Source: Candidatus Planktophila sp.
GTDB taxonomy: Bacteria; Actinomycetota; Actinomycetes; Nanopelagicales; Nanopelagicaceae
Assembly: GCA_030832135.1 (NCBI GenBank)
Contig: JAURJS010000113.1
Span: 1 to 30,932 of the forward strand
Reading direction: 5' to 3'
DNA: 30,932 bases
Shown: positions 8,697-15,821 of the stretch, piece after piece
Layout of the letters: each line of letters opens with the position of its first letter
Position numbering within the stretch: position 1 is the first letter of the stretch
Made by a program: the position numbers and the translations under genes
Notes under the pieces: model-generated
The model's database searches: none
Told to the model about the DNA's origin: nothing
The model's input: the letters and a program-made list of their open reading frames with translations, nothing else

Positions 8697-9056
8697 TTAG
8701 TTAAATGAATCGCCACAGGCACATGAACCCTGCGCTTGTGGGTTATCGATTGTGAAGCCCTGCTTCTCGATCGTATCTTCGAAATCAACTGTTGCACCCA
8801 AAAGGTAAGGATCAGACATCTTGTCGACAACGACCTTTACTGAACCAAATTCACGAACAACATCGCCCTCTTGATTGCGATCATCGAAAAAGAGCTGGTA
8901 GCGAAGACCAGAACAACCACCTGGCTGAACTGCAACACGGAGATAGAGGTCATCGCGACCTTCTTGGGCAAGCAGAGCTGCAACCTTGGCAGATGCTGCC
9001 TCTGTAAGAGTAATTCCGGTAGCGATGGTGATTGGCTGGCTTGTCTCTGTTGTCAT
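8697..9056 (-). CDS. erpA: A-type iron-sulfur carrier/insertion protein (HesB/IscA/ErpA)
   Basis: 119 residues from the ATG at 9056; the frame stays open further upstream, but this ATG gives the family length and is preceded by TATCCT at a 7-base spacing. The three cluster-binding cysteines are present: C48 in PGGCSG and C112 and C114 in SCACG near the C-terminus. A-type carriers hold Fe-S clusters and pass them to target enzymes. Two likely [4Fe-4S] clients, NadA next door and LipA further along, are in the window. The gene is divergent from nadA (54 bases) and heads an erpA-adoK transcript. Confidence 0.93.
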   Translation of the reverse strand: MTTETSQPITIATGITLTEAASAKVAALLAQEGRDDLYLRVAVQPGGCSGLRYQLFFDDRNQEGDVVREFGSVKVVVDKMSDPYLLGATVDFEDTIEKQGFTIDNPQAQGSCACGDSFN

Positions 9057-9063
9057 GTGCCGA

Positions 9064-9069
9064 AGGATA
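9064..9069 (-). promoter_or_regulatory. Probable -10 box of erpA, leaderless
   Basis: TATCCT on the minus strand, 7 bases before the erpA ATG. Box and spacing are identical to those of ctaC. No ribosome-binding sequence lies between the box and the start. Confidence 0.55.
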
Positions 9070-9110
9070 CCCGCGTCGGGTTGCCGTTGCGACTTCAAAC
9101 CCGCGAGAAT

Positions 9111-10265
9111 ATGGACATGTCATCGACCTCACTTCAGGATTTGCTCCTCCTCGGCCGAGGTTCAGACCTGGCATCAGAGCGCGGGGTCTCATGTACTGGC
9201 GAGCTACCTGATGCCAGTGATCCCGATCTTGTCGCCCGAGCCACGGCGGCAAAAGCTGCCCTTGGCTCAAGAGCGCTGATTCTGGGCCACCACTACCAAC
9301 GCGATGAGGTCATTGCATTTGCCGATATCACCGGCGACTCTTTCAAACTTGCCCAAGCTGCAGCAGCCCAATCAACTGCTGAATACATCATCTTCTGTGG
9401 TGTTCACTTCATGGCAGAGAGCGCAGATATTCTCACCGGCTCACATCAGAAAGTTATTCTTCCTGATCTAGCTGCTGGATGTTCTATGGCGGATATGGCA
9501 ACTGCATCTCAAGTGCAGCAATGTTGGAACGATCTTGAGAAGCTCGGATTTGCAAAGGTCACTGTGCCCGTGACGTATATGAATTCATCTGCTGCAATTA
9601 AAAGCTTTACCGGAGAACATGGCGGAACAATCTGCACATCTTCTAATGCAGAAAAAACTCTTCGTTGGGCATTTGAAAAGGCGGAGAAGGTGCTCTTCCT
9701 TCCCGATCAACATCTCGGTCGCAATACCGCAGTGATCGATCTTGGATTATCACTTGAGGATTGCGTCGTATGGAACCCATGGAAACCTCAGGGTGGTCTG
9801 ACTGAAGATGAGATTAGAAATGCCAAGGTGATCCTCTGGCGCGGTCACTGCTCAGTCCATGGGCGATTTACTGCTCAGTCAATCGCAGAATTTAAGGAGC
9901 GCATTCCAGAAGTTCAAGTAATTGTCCATCCAGAGTGCCAGCATGAAGTAGTCACTGCTGCAGATGTTGTTGGTAGTACTGAGAAGATTATTAAGACTGT
10001 CTCTGAATCAGCCCCTGGATCTCAATGGGCTGTTGGAACTGAACTCAATCTCGTCTCCCGCCTTGCGGCGCAGAACCCTGATAAGAAGGTCTACTTCCTC
10101 GATCGCACTGTCTGCTACTGCTCCACGATGAATCGCATCGATCTGCCGCACCTAGTCTGGGCTCTTGAATCACTGGTTGCTGGCAAGGTAGTGAATCAAA
10201 TCTCGGTAGATCCCGAGACGGCGCGCTATTCAAAGTTGGCGCTCGAGCAAATGCTCGCTCTATAG
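9111..10265 (+). CDS. nadA: Quinolinate synthase NadA
   Basis: 384 residues from the ATG at 9111. A second ATG at 9117 is equally possible; neither has a good ribosome site or a -10 box at leaderless spacing. NadA condenses iminoaspartate with dihydroxyacetone phosphate to give quinolinate for NAD synthesis, using a [4Fe-4S] cluster. Seen motifs are LGHHYQRDEV, FCGVHFMAE (C96), GHCSVHGRF (C247), VHPECQHE and CYCSTMN (C335 and C337); the three cluster ligands should be among these cysteines. The longer three-cysteine form fits the Bacillus/actinobacterial type. nadB and nadC do not follow. The downstream DUF3043 gene starts 8 bases after the stop. Confidence 0.95.
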   Translation: MDMSSTSLQDLLLLGRGSDLASERGVSCTGELPDASDPDLVARATAAKAALGSRALILGHHYQRDEVIAFADITGDSFKLAQAAAAQSTAEYIIFCGVHFMAESADILTGSHQKVILPDLAAGCSMADMATASQVQQCWNDLEKLGFAKVTVPVTYMNSSAAIKSFTGEHGGTICTSSNAEKTLRWAFEKAEKVLFLPDQHLGRNTAVIDLGLSLEDCVVWNPWKPQGGLTEDEIRNAKVILWRGHCSVHGRFTAQSIAEFKERIPEVQVIVHPECQHEVVTAADVVGSTEKIIKTVSESAPGSQWAVGTELNLVSRLAAQNPDKKVYFLDRTVCYCSTMNRIDLPHLVWALESLVAGKVVNQISVDPETARYSKLALEQMLAL

Positions 10266-10266
10266 T
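10261..10266 (+). promoter_or_regulatory. Probable -10 box of the DUF3043 gene inside the nadA stop region
   Basis: TATAGT spans the nadA stop codon (TAG at 10263-10265) and ends 7 bases before the next ATG at 10274. It suggests a separate leaderless promoter embedded in the end of nadA. Confidence 0.45.
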
Positions 10267-10273
10267 TTGTCGC

Positions 10274-10840
10274 ATGACTCAATCAGCAGAACAGCCTTCC
10301 AAGAAGGGTCGCCCAACGCCTAAGCGTTCAGAGGCAACAAAGAAGCGTCAGACACTTGCCCCTATCAGGGGAAAAGAGAATAAGAAGCGCGCTCGAGAAG
10401 AGGCGAAGGCTGCTCGTATTGCTACCCGTGCGGCATATATGCGTGGTGAAGAGAGCGCACTCCCTCTACGCGATCGTGGGCCGGTAAAGAAGTTTGTCCG
10501 TGATTACATAGATTCACGTCGCTCCATCGGCGAGTTCTTCCTACCTATCATCTTCGTAGTTCTACTTCTCACGATGATTCCAACAAAGACATCGACGAAT
10601 TCCGAAGGTCTACCGCAGGTGCCGATGACGCAGGTAATCTCAATTGCGATTATGTACTCAGTACTTTTAATCTCAATTCTTGATGGCATCCGCCTCAATC
10701 GCAAGATCAAGAAGTTGGTCCTGGCAAAGTTCCCAGGTGCTGCAACCAAGGGTCTTGGCATGTATGGATTCTTACGCTCTACTCAGATGCGACGTATGCG
10801 TGCGCCAAAGCCACAGGTAAAAGCTGGAGATAAAATCTAA
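10274..10840 (+). CDS. DUF3043-family membrane protein
   Basis: 188 residues. The N-terminal half is very basic (KKGRPTPKRSEATKKRQ and more Lys/Arg-rich sequence to about residue 60). It is followed by the RDYIDSRRSIGEFFLP motif, two membrane helices (about 90-108 and 116-136) and a basic C-terminal tail. This is the pattern of DUF3043, a family of unknown function almost confined to Actinobacteria and commonly near nadA, erpA and adoK; I believe Rv2206 is the M. tuberculosis counterpart. The basic cytoplasmic tails suggest contact with nucleic acid or lipid head groups, but that is inference. Confidence 0.88.
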   Translation: MTQSAEQPSKKGRPTPKRSEATKKRQTLAPIRGKENKKRAREEAKAARIATRAAYMRGEESALPLRDRGPVKKFVRDYIDSRRSIGEFFLPIIFVVLLLTMIPTKTSTNSEGLPQVPMTQVISIAIMYSVLLISILDGIRLNRKIKKLVLAKFPGAATKGLGMYGFLRSTQMRRMRAPKPQVKAGDKI

Positions 10841-10855
10841 CTCTTCACCGAGTTA
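10838..10855. terminator. Short inverted repeat between convergent genes, possible weak terminator
   Basis: TAACTC-TTCACC-GAGTTA forms a perfect 6-bp stem with a 6-base loop in the 21-base gap between the DUF3043 and aldo/keto reductase stops. It starts with the DUF3043 stop codon. It lacks a strong T-run, so it is at best a weak two-way terminator. Confidence 0.35.
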
Positions 10856-10861
10856 ACTTTA

Positions 10862-11863
10862 TTAAGCGCGTGGATTTGGACTCTCGGTCTTGGCTGGATC
10901 CTTCTCCGGCAAATTCCCTAGAGCCTTATCGATAGCCTGTAATTGATCGGGCGATAGCTTCACACCAGAGGCTTTCACATTCTCTCTAATCTGTGATGGC
11001 TTAGTTGCACCGATAATCGCAGATGACACATTTGAATTTGCCAATACCCATGCAAGTGAGAGTTGACCAATAGTCAGGGCTGATTCATCTGCAATTGGCT
11101 TTAGCCGCTGAACCGCCTCAAGGACATCATCTCGGAGCCAGCGTGAGATAAATCCAGCACCGCTCTTCTTATCTGTGGCGCGAGATCCTGCTGGTGGCTT
11201 TGAACCCGGCAGATATTTACCTGTGAGAATTCCCTGTGCCATCGGTGACCAGACGATCTGACCAATTCCCTCTCTCTGGGAAAGTGGAACAATCTCACTC
11301 TCAATAACGCGCCAGAGCGCCGAGTACTGAGGTTGGCTCGATACAAACCGGTTATATCCTCGCTCATCTTGAATCTTCAAAGCATCTTTAATCTGCTGCG
11401 CATTCCATTCAGAGAAACCGATATAGCTGACCTTGCCTTGGCGAATGAGATCATCGAAGGCGCTTAAGGTCTCCTCTAATGGAGTTTCAAAATCAAAGCG
11501 ATGCGCCTGGTAGAGATCAATGTGATCTGTCTTTAATCTCCTGAGTGATGCGTGGCAAGACTCCATAATGTGTTTACGTGAAAGTCCGCGATCGTTCTTA
11601 CCGCCACCTGTCGGGAAGTAGACCTTGGTGAAGAGCTCATAGGATTCACGACGAACACCCTTAAGAGCGCGCCCCAAGATGGTCTCGGCCTTCGTTCCGG
11701 CATAAACATCGGCGGTATCGAAGGTAGTAATTCCCTGCTTCAGCGCCTCTCTCACACATTTCTCCGCCGCCTCCGCCTCTACCTGTGAGCCATGTGTCAC
11801 CCAATTTCCATAAGAAATCTCGGAGACGTACATTCCAGTCGATCCAAGGCGGCGATATTCCAT
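10862..11863 (-). CDS. Aldo/keto reductase (KCNAB/YghZ-like group)
   Basis: 333 residues from the ATG at 11863, chosen for the family start MEYRRLGSTGM and a TACGAT box 6 bases upstream; the frame is open 36 codons further. It is a TIM-barrel NADPH-dependent carbonyl reductase. The catalytic tetrad is visible: D49 and Y54 (TFDTADVY), K80 (FTKVY) and H121 (YQAHRFDF). The C-terminal cofactor part contains IIGATKPSQIREN. It resembles the potassium-channel beta-subunit-like group of general stress and aldehyde reductases; the substrate cannot be named. It is divergent from the riboswitch-led operon. Confidence 0.9.
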   Translation of the reverse strand: MEYRRLGSTGMYVSEISYGNWVTHGSQVEAEAAEKCVREALKQGITTFDTADVYAGTKAETILGRALKGVRRESYELFTKVYFPTGGGKNDRGLSRKHIMESCHASLRRLKTDHIDLYQAHRFDFETPLEETLSAFDDLIRQGKVSYIGFSEWNAQQIKDALKIQDERGYNRFVSSQPQYSALWRVIESEIVPLSQREGIGQIVWSPMAQGILTGKYLPGSKPPAGSRATDKKSGAGFISRWLRDDVLEAVQRLKPIADESALTIGQLSLAWVLANSNVSSAIIGATKPSQIRENVKASGVKLSPDQLQAIDKALGNLPEKDPAKTESPNPRA

Positions 11864-11869
11864 GCCAGC

Positions 11870-11875
11870 ATCGTA
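11870..11875 (-). promoter_or_regulatory. Probable -10 box of the aldo/keto reductase gene, leaderless
   Basis: TACGAT on the minus strand lies 6 bases (GCTGGC) before the ATG at 11863. There is no Shine-Dalgarno sequence. Confidence 0.5.
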
Positions 11876-11932
11876 TGGGGTGGGTTGGTGATTGCCAATG
11901 GCTGTCCCATATGGTTGCCTTCGCACACAACT

Positions 11933-11938
11933 TAATAT
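11933..11938 (+). promoter_or_regulatory. Candidate -10 box for the cobalamin-riboswitch transcript
   Basis: TAATAT would place transcription start near 11945, exactly where the closing stem of the aptamer begins (GATA at 11946). No convincing -35 box at normal spacing was found, so the call rests mainly on position. Confidence 0.4.
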
Positions 11939-11945
11939 CTCTATT

Positions 11946-12070
11946 GATACATCAGGGGAAGTTCGGTGCAATTCCGACGCTGACCCGCAACCGTAAGAGC
12001 GCCTGAGCGCTTAAGTCGGATTACCTGATCTATCTCTTAAGACAGACACCCGCCGAGGTTTGCGGGGCGT
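11946..12070 (+). ncRNA. Cobalamin (B12) riboswitch
   Basis: The conserved core is clear: GGGGAAGTTCGGTG, then AATTCCGACGC, the L5-type element CTGACCCGCAACCGTAAGAG, and AAGTCGGATTACCTGAT. The closing stem pairs GATA-c-ATCAGG (11946-11956) with CCTGAT-c-TATC (12024-12034). An inner hairpin AGCGC-CTGA-GCGCT follows the core. Downstream, CCCGC/GCGGG (12049-12066) forms a further hairpin whose GGTTTGCGGG can pair with CCCGCAACC (11984-11992), with one bulged base, as expected for a kissing interaction. The RNA precedes a secreted protein and an ECF transporter, which it should switch off when cobalamin is plentiful. Whether control is at transcription or translation is unclear; no obvious T-run terminator is seen. 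Confidence 0.93.
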
Positions 12071-12136
12071 AGTCGTAACGGCGCCTCGCCTTTGCTAGCT
12101 ACCCCTGTGAGACTCTTATCTAATTGGAGCTCCAGA

Positions 12137-12670
12137 ATGAAGAAAGTAACAATCACCGTTGCGCTCATTGCAACTCTATTCTCACAATCACTTATCCCAT
12201 CAGCACAGGCTGCATCAAAAGGCTGGCGATATTGGGGTTACTACCAATCTGCAGCAAATAGCAGTACTTGGAAAGCAGCCATGACAGGCCCAACAGTCGA
12301 TATTGCAGATGGTTCAGTCGAAGGTTGGATCTTTACCTTTAGCAACGACGACACTCCATCGACTCCCCCTTCAGTAAAGCCATCATTTGCAACTATCTGC
12401 GCAAAGACCAAGGCTCAGAAGGGCCTCAAGCGCGTCGGTCTCGTGATCGACTTCGGCTCACAGGTGTACGCACCAAAGGGTGAGAAGGTAAAGAAGACGA
12501 TTGTTCGCTGCGTACTCACTGCAAAGGAGTCACAAGGCCTCGACGTTCTCGCACAAGAAATCACCGTTCGCCAGGCAGATTCAGGTCTGATCTGTGGATT
12601 CAATGGTTACCCAGCACGTGAGTGCGGCGTAGAGATTTCAACGCCTCCATCACTTCAGAAGAAGAAGTAA
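12137..12670 (+). CDS. Secreted SCO2322-family protein of a B12-regulated ECF cassette
   Basis: 177 residues from the ATG at 12137, preceded by GGAG 7 bases upstream within the palindrome TGGAGCTCCA (12125-12134). The frame is open 15 codons further, but this ATG starts a signal peptide (KK, hydrophobic core, likely cleavage after AQA at residue 25). The mature part starts RYWGYYQ and has ADGSVEGW, four cysteines (C88, C125, C153, C163), a VIDFG strand and a Lys-rich end. I recognise the pattern of the SCO2322 family, found beside ECF transporters in Actinobacteria. The function is unknown; it could bind corrinoid or help the S subunit outside the membrane, which is inferred from the riboswitch and neighbours. 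No C-terminal anchor is seen. Confidence 0.82.
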   Translation: MKKVTITVALIATLFSQSLIPSAQAASKGWRYWGYYQSAANSSTWKAAMTGPTVDIADGSVEGWIFTFSNDDTPSTPPSVKPSFATICAKTKAQKGLKRVGLVIDFGSQVYAPKGEKVKKTIVRCVLTAKESQGLDVLAQEITVRQADSGLICGFNGYPARECGVEISTPPSLQKKK

Positions 12671-12679
12671 TTCACCACA

Positions 12680-13420
12680 ATGAAACCGTTCCATCCACTT
12701 ACCTTCTGGGCGCTCTTTAGCTGCCTTGCGGTAGGCGTTATCGCTGCAGATAGTGCAACTCTTGCGCTCTTGGCAGTGGGTGGAGCGGCTCTCATTGTGA
12801 AGTTCTATAAACAAGATGGCCCTTGGAGCGCTAGTTTCCATTGGTCCCTCATTGCTGGTCTTGTTCTCATCTCAATTCGTGCACTCACCGGAATTCTGAT
12901 TGGAGTTCCACGCATCGGTGAAGTGCTCTTCACTCTTCCACGGATCAATCTTCCATCGTGGCTACCAGGTATTCGCATCGGTGGCCCCGTCACATGGGAG
13001 CGACTTTCCTCTTCACTCCATGAAGGTTTGATCATTGCAACTGTGATTGCCCTCTTTGGTGCTGCAAACTCCGTTACCAGCCCACATAAATTGCTCCGAG
13101 TTCTTCCCTCACGCATTTATCAAGTCGGAGTTACTCTCACCATCGCCACATCTGTATTTCCACAATTGATTTCAAGCATCGCCAGAATCCGCCAAGCACA
13201 ATTTTTGCGAAGTGGTAGCAAGCCACGAATCTCTAGGATTGCGATTCCACTTCTTGAAGAGAGTCTTGCGCGTGCTGTTCACCTCGCCGAGGCGATGGAG
13301 GCGAGAGGCTTTGGTCAATCAAAGAGCCAGAGCCGCTATCGCCCTATTAATTACTCACTCCGTGATCTTGCCTGGATCGCATCTGGGGCCCTCGTTGCAG
13401 TAGGGATGGTGGCGTTGTGA
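12680..13420 (+). CDS. ECF transporter transmembrane (T) component, CbiQ/EcfT-like
   Basis: 246 residues with several hydrophobic segments (about 7-40, 54-77, 113-133, 143-165 and 228-246). The coupling region holds the two motifs expected in EcfT: RIRQAQFLRSG (about residues 170-180) and AEAMEARGFG (about 205-214), the latter a classic Ala-Arg-Gly box that contacts the ATPase. It joins the ATPase to the substrate-binding S component. The start lies 9 bases after the SCO2322-like stop and the end overlaps the ATPase start in GTGA, so the cassette is one operon. Confidence 0.9.
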   Translation: MKPFHPLTFWALFSCLAVGVIAADSATLALLAVGGAALIVKFYKQDGPWSASFHWSLIAGLVLISIRALTGILIGVPRIGEVLFTLPRINLPSWLPGIRIGGPVTWERLSSSLHEGLIIATVIALFGAANSVTSPHKLLRVLPSRIYQVGVTLTIATSVFPQLISSIARIRQAQFLRSGSKPRISRIAIPLLEESLARAVHLAEAMEARGFGQSKSQSRYRPINYSLRDLAWIASGALVAVGMVAL

Positions 13421-15024
13421 TTACCTTCTCTCGCGTCTCACTGATTTATCCCCACTCCACCACAACAGTCATTGAGGATCTCTCCTTTGAAATTAGCGAA
13501 GGAGAGATGGTTCTGGTAATGGGCCATACCGGCTCTGGTAAATCATCTCTATTGCGATTGATCAACGGTCTTGTCCCCCATCACACAGGTGGAATTCTTG
13601 GTGGTGAGATTATCGTCGATGGTAAATCGACGAGAACGACTAAGCCTGGAGAATTAGCAGGCATCGTGGGAATAGTTGGACAGAATCCACTAGCAACATT
13701 TGTGACCGATATTGTTGAAGATGAACTCGCCTTTGGAATGGAGTCACTCAACTTTCCGCCTGATGTGATGCGAAAGCGCATCGAGGAGGCTCTCGATCAG
13801 GTGGGACTTGTTCCGCTTCGTCAACGAAGCATTGCAACGCTGAGCGGTGGTGAACAGCAGCGACTAGCGATTGCATCAGCTCTTGTTATGCACCCGAAAG
13901 TTCTTGTTCTCGATGAACCGACCAGCGCTCTCGATCCGATTGCCTCAGAAGAAATTCTGGCAATCCTGCATCGACTGGTGCATGACTTGAGCGTGACCGT
14001 TGTTCTCGCCGAGCATCGTCTAGAGCGTGTCATCGGCTATGTCGATCGAATCCTTCTCATTGAAGGAGATGGCGCATCATCTATAGGCGAACCCTCGGAA
14101 ATTCTGAAGAAGACAGATCTCGTTCCGCCGATTGTCCGACTCTCACGCGCACTATCGCTCGAGGAGATCGGAACCAGCACGAGAGAGGTTCGTAAGCTCA
14201 CCGAAGATATTAGGCGCGATCTCAACGATATTCCCCGACCTGTATTTAAAGCAGGCGAGCTCTCGCTCTCCTTGACCGATATCGTCGCAAAGTACGGCGA
14301 GAAGGAAGCTCTCTCATCAGTAACTCTCGAATTACATAGCGGTGAAATCACCGCGCTCATGGGGCGCAATGGAGCTGGAAAAAGCTCGCTCATCAAATGC
14401 GCTGTGGGGCTCCTCTCTCCCGCTTCTGGCTCCATCGTTCTCGGCGAAAGACAGCTTGATGAGATTGCTCAGAAGGAGCGCTCTCGACTGATCGGTTATA
14501 TTCCGCAAGAGCCAGGTGACCTCCTCTATCTCTCATCGGTAGCTGAAGAATGTGCTCGAGCTGATCGCGATAATGCGATCGCACATGGCGCAACACTTGC
14601 ATCGCTTCATCAAATGCTTCCCACAATCTCTCCTCAATCGCATCCACGTGATCTCTCTGAAGGTGAACGACTCTCGTTAGTCTTGGCAATCGTTTTGGCT
14701 GGCTCCCCGCAGATTCTTATCCTCGATGAACCTACTCGCGGCTTGGATTACGAGGCAAAGAATCGATTGATGGCACTTCTTCATCGCCGTGCTCGCATTG
14801 ATGGAACATCGGTATTGATGGCAACGCATGATGTTGAGATTGTCGCCGAGGTTGCAGACCGCACAATCTTCCTTGCAGAAGGCGAGAAAGTTGCAGATGG
14901 CCCCACTCTTGATGTGCTCTTGGCATCTCCGGCATTTGCACCTCAAGTAGCTAAGGTGATGTCTCCACGTCCATGGCTGACCGTTGGGGATGTGCTCCGC
15001 TCACAAGGCAGCTTAGAAGAATGA
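13417..15024 (+). CDS. ECF transporter double ATP-binding (A/A') protein
   Basis: 535 residues: two fused ABC ATPase domains. Domain 1 has Walker A GHTGSGKSS (G36-S44), signature LSGGEQQR (142-149) and Walker B VLVLDEPTSALD (D166, E167). Domain 2 has Walker A GRNGAGKSS (316-324), Walker B ILILDEPTRGLD (D437, E438) and a changed signature, LSEGE (413-417), in place of LSGGE. H-loop histidines appear in LAEHR and MATHD. It powers the T/S module by ATP hydrolysis at the inner membrane face. The GTG start overlaps the T-gene stop (GTGA) and the stop overlaps the S-gene start (ATGA). Confidence 0.94.
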   Translation: MITFSRVSLIYPHSTTTVIEDLSFEISEGEMVLVMGHTGSGKSSLLRLINGLVPHHTGGILGGEIIVDGKSTRTTKPGELAGIVGIVGQNPLATFVTDIVEDELAFGMESLNFPPDVMRKRIEEALDQVGLVPLRQRSIATLSGGEQQRLAIASALVMHPKVLVLDEPTSALDPIASEEILAILHRLVHDLSVTVVLAEHRLERVIGYVDRILLIEGDGASSIGEPSEILKKTDLVPPIVRLSRALSLEEIGTSTREVRKLTEDIRRDLNDIPRPVFKAGELSLSLTDIVAKYGEKEALSSVTLELHSGEITALMGRNGAGKSSLIKCAVGLLSPASGSIVLGERQLDEIAQKERSRLIGYIPQEPGDLLYLSSVAEECARADRDNAIAHGATLASLHQMLPTISPQSHPRDLSEGERLSLVLAIVLAGSPQILILDEPTRGLDYEAKNRLMALLHRRARIDGTSVLMATHDVEIVAEVADRTIFLAEGEKVADGPTLDVLLASPAFAPQVAKVMSPRPWLTVGDVLRSQGSLEE

Positions 15025-15821
15025 AAACCGCTCAAATCCTTAGGCGATTATCGATAGCGCTCTTAATCCCTTCAACTCTCATTGGATTCACCTGGCCCTT
15101 CTTTGCCACCTCGCAGATGCTGGCAAATCAAGCAGAGTGGTTCTTCCTGCTCTCCACGACGATCTCAATCTTCCTTATTGTCTCGCTCGTTGCAACTGAT
15201 GATCTCGGTTCAAAGAATGTTGCCTTCTTAGGAATTCTCTCTGCTCTCGTTGCGGCTCTGCGCCCCCTTGGTATTGGCGCGATTGGAATTGAACCAATGT
15301 GGTTTGCTCTGATTCTTGCAGCCAGAGTTATGGGTCCAACTTTTGGATTTCTCCTCGGCGCACTCAGCATGTCTCTATCAGCTCTGCTCACCGGCGGAAT
15401 TGGTCCCTGGCTTGGTTACCAAGTATTTGCCGCTGCCATCATCGGATTCGGCGTAGGAGTTATTCCTAAGAGAGCGCAAGGAAAGTGGGAGCTTGCTCTG
15501 CTGGCTTTCTATGGCGCAATCGCAGCTGAAGTATTTGGCATCTTGATGGATCTCCAATTTTGGCCGTGGTCGCTCGGCTCTGGAACTGAACTTTCATACC
15601 AAGTAGGAGCTCCGATTGCGGAGAATCTCTCTCGCTTCTTCTCATATCACTTCATCTCAGCGTTGGCATGGGATATTCCGCGTGCAATTATGACGGTCTC
15701 TCTCATTCTTGTTGCTGGCCGCCCAGTCCTCAACGCGCTACGTAGAGCGCGCCATAAAGCAGCCTTCGTTACTCATATCGAGTTTGAAGAGTTAGCGAAC
15801 GTGAGACTCAACCATCGGTAG
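15021..15821 (+). CDS. ECF transporter substrate-binding (S) component, probably for cobalamin or a precursor
   Basis: 266 residues from the ATG at 15021, which overlaps the ATPase stop as ATGA; the frame is open 16 codons further but that would run deep into the ATPase gene. It is highly hydrophobic with about six helices. Features include LRPLGIGAIGIEPMWFALILAARVMGP-type packing (about 73-100) and a Gly-rich GALSMSLSALLTGGIGPWLGY region, as in S components. The substrate is inferred from the cobalamin riboswitch upstream; the sequence alone does not fix it. The last 30 bases overlap the convergent gcvT end. Confidence 0.85.
   Translation: MKTAQILRRLSIALLIPSTLIGFTWPFFATSQMLANQAEWFFLLSTTISIFLIVSLVATDDLGSKNVAFLGILSALVAALRPLGIGAIGIEPMWFALILAARVMGPTFGFLLGALSMSLSALLTGGIGPWLGYQVFAAAIIGFGVGVIPKRAQGKWELALLAFYGAIAAEVFGILMDLQFWPWSLGSGTELSYQVGAPIAENLSRFFSYHFISALAWDIPRAIMTVSLILVAGRPVLNALRRARHKAAFVTHIEFEELANVRLNHR

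Noticed and set aside
8871..9110. An 80-codon N-terminal extension of nadA
   Set aside because: It runs antisense through erpA and matches no part of NadA; ATG at 9111 gives the family length.
12125..12134. Palindrome TGGAGCTCCA as a hairpin hiding the ribosome site
   Set aside because: With no loop it cannot fold on itself; it may simply be chance around GGAG.
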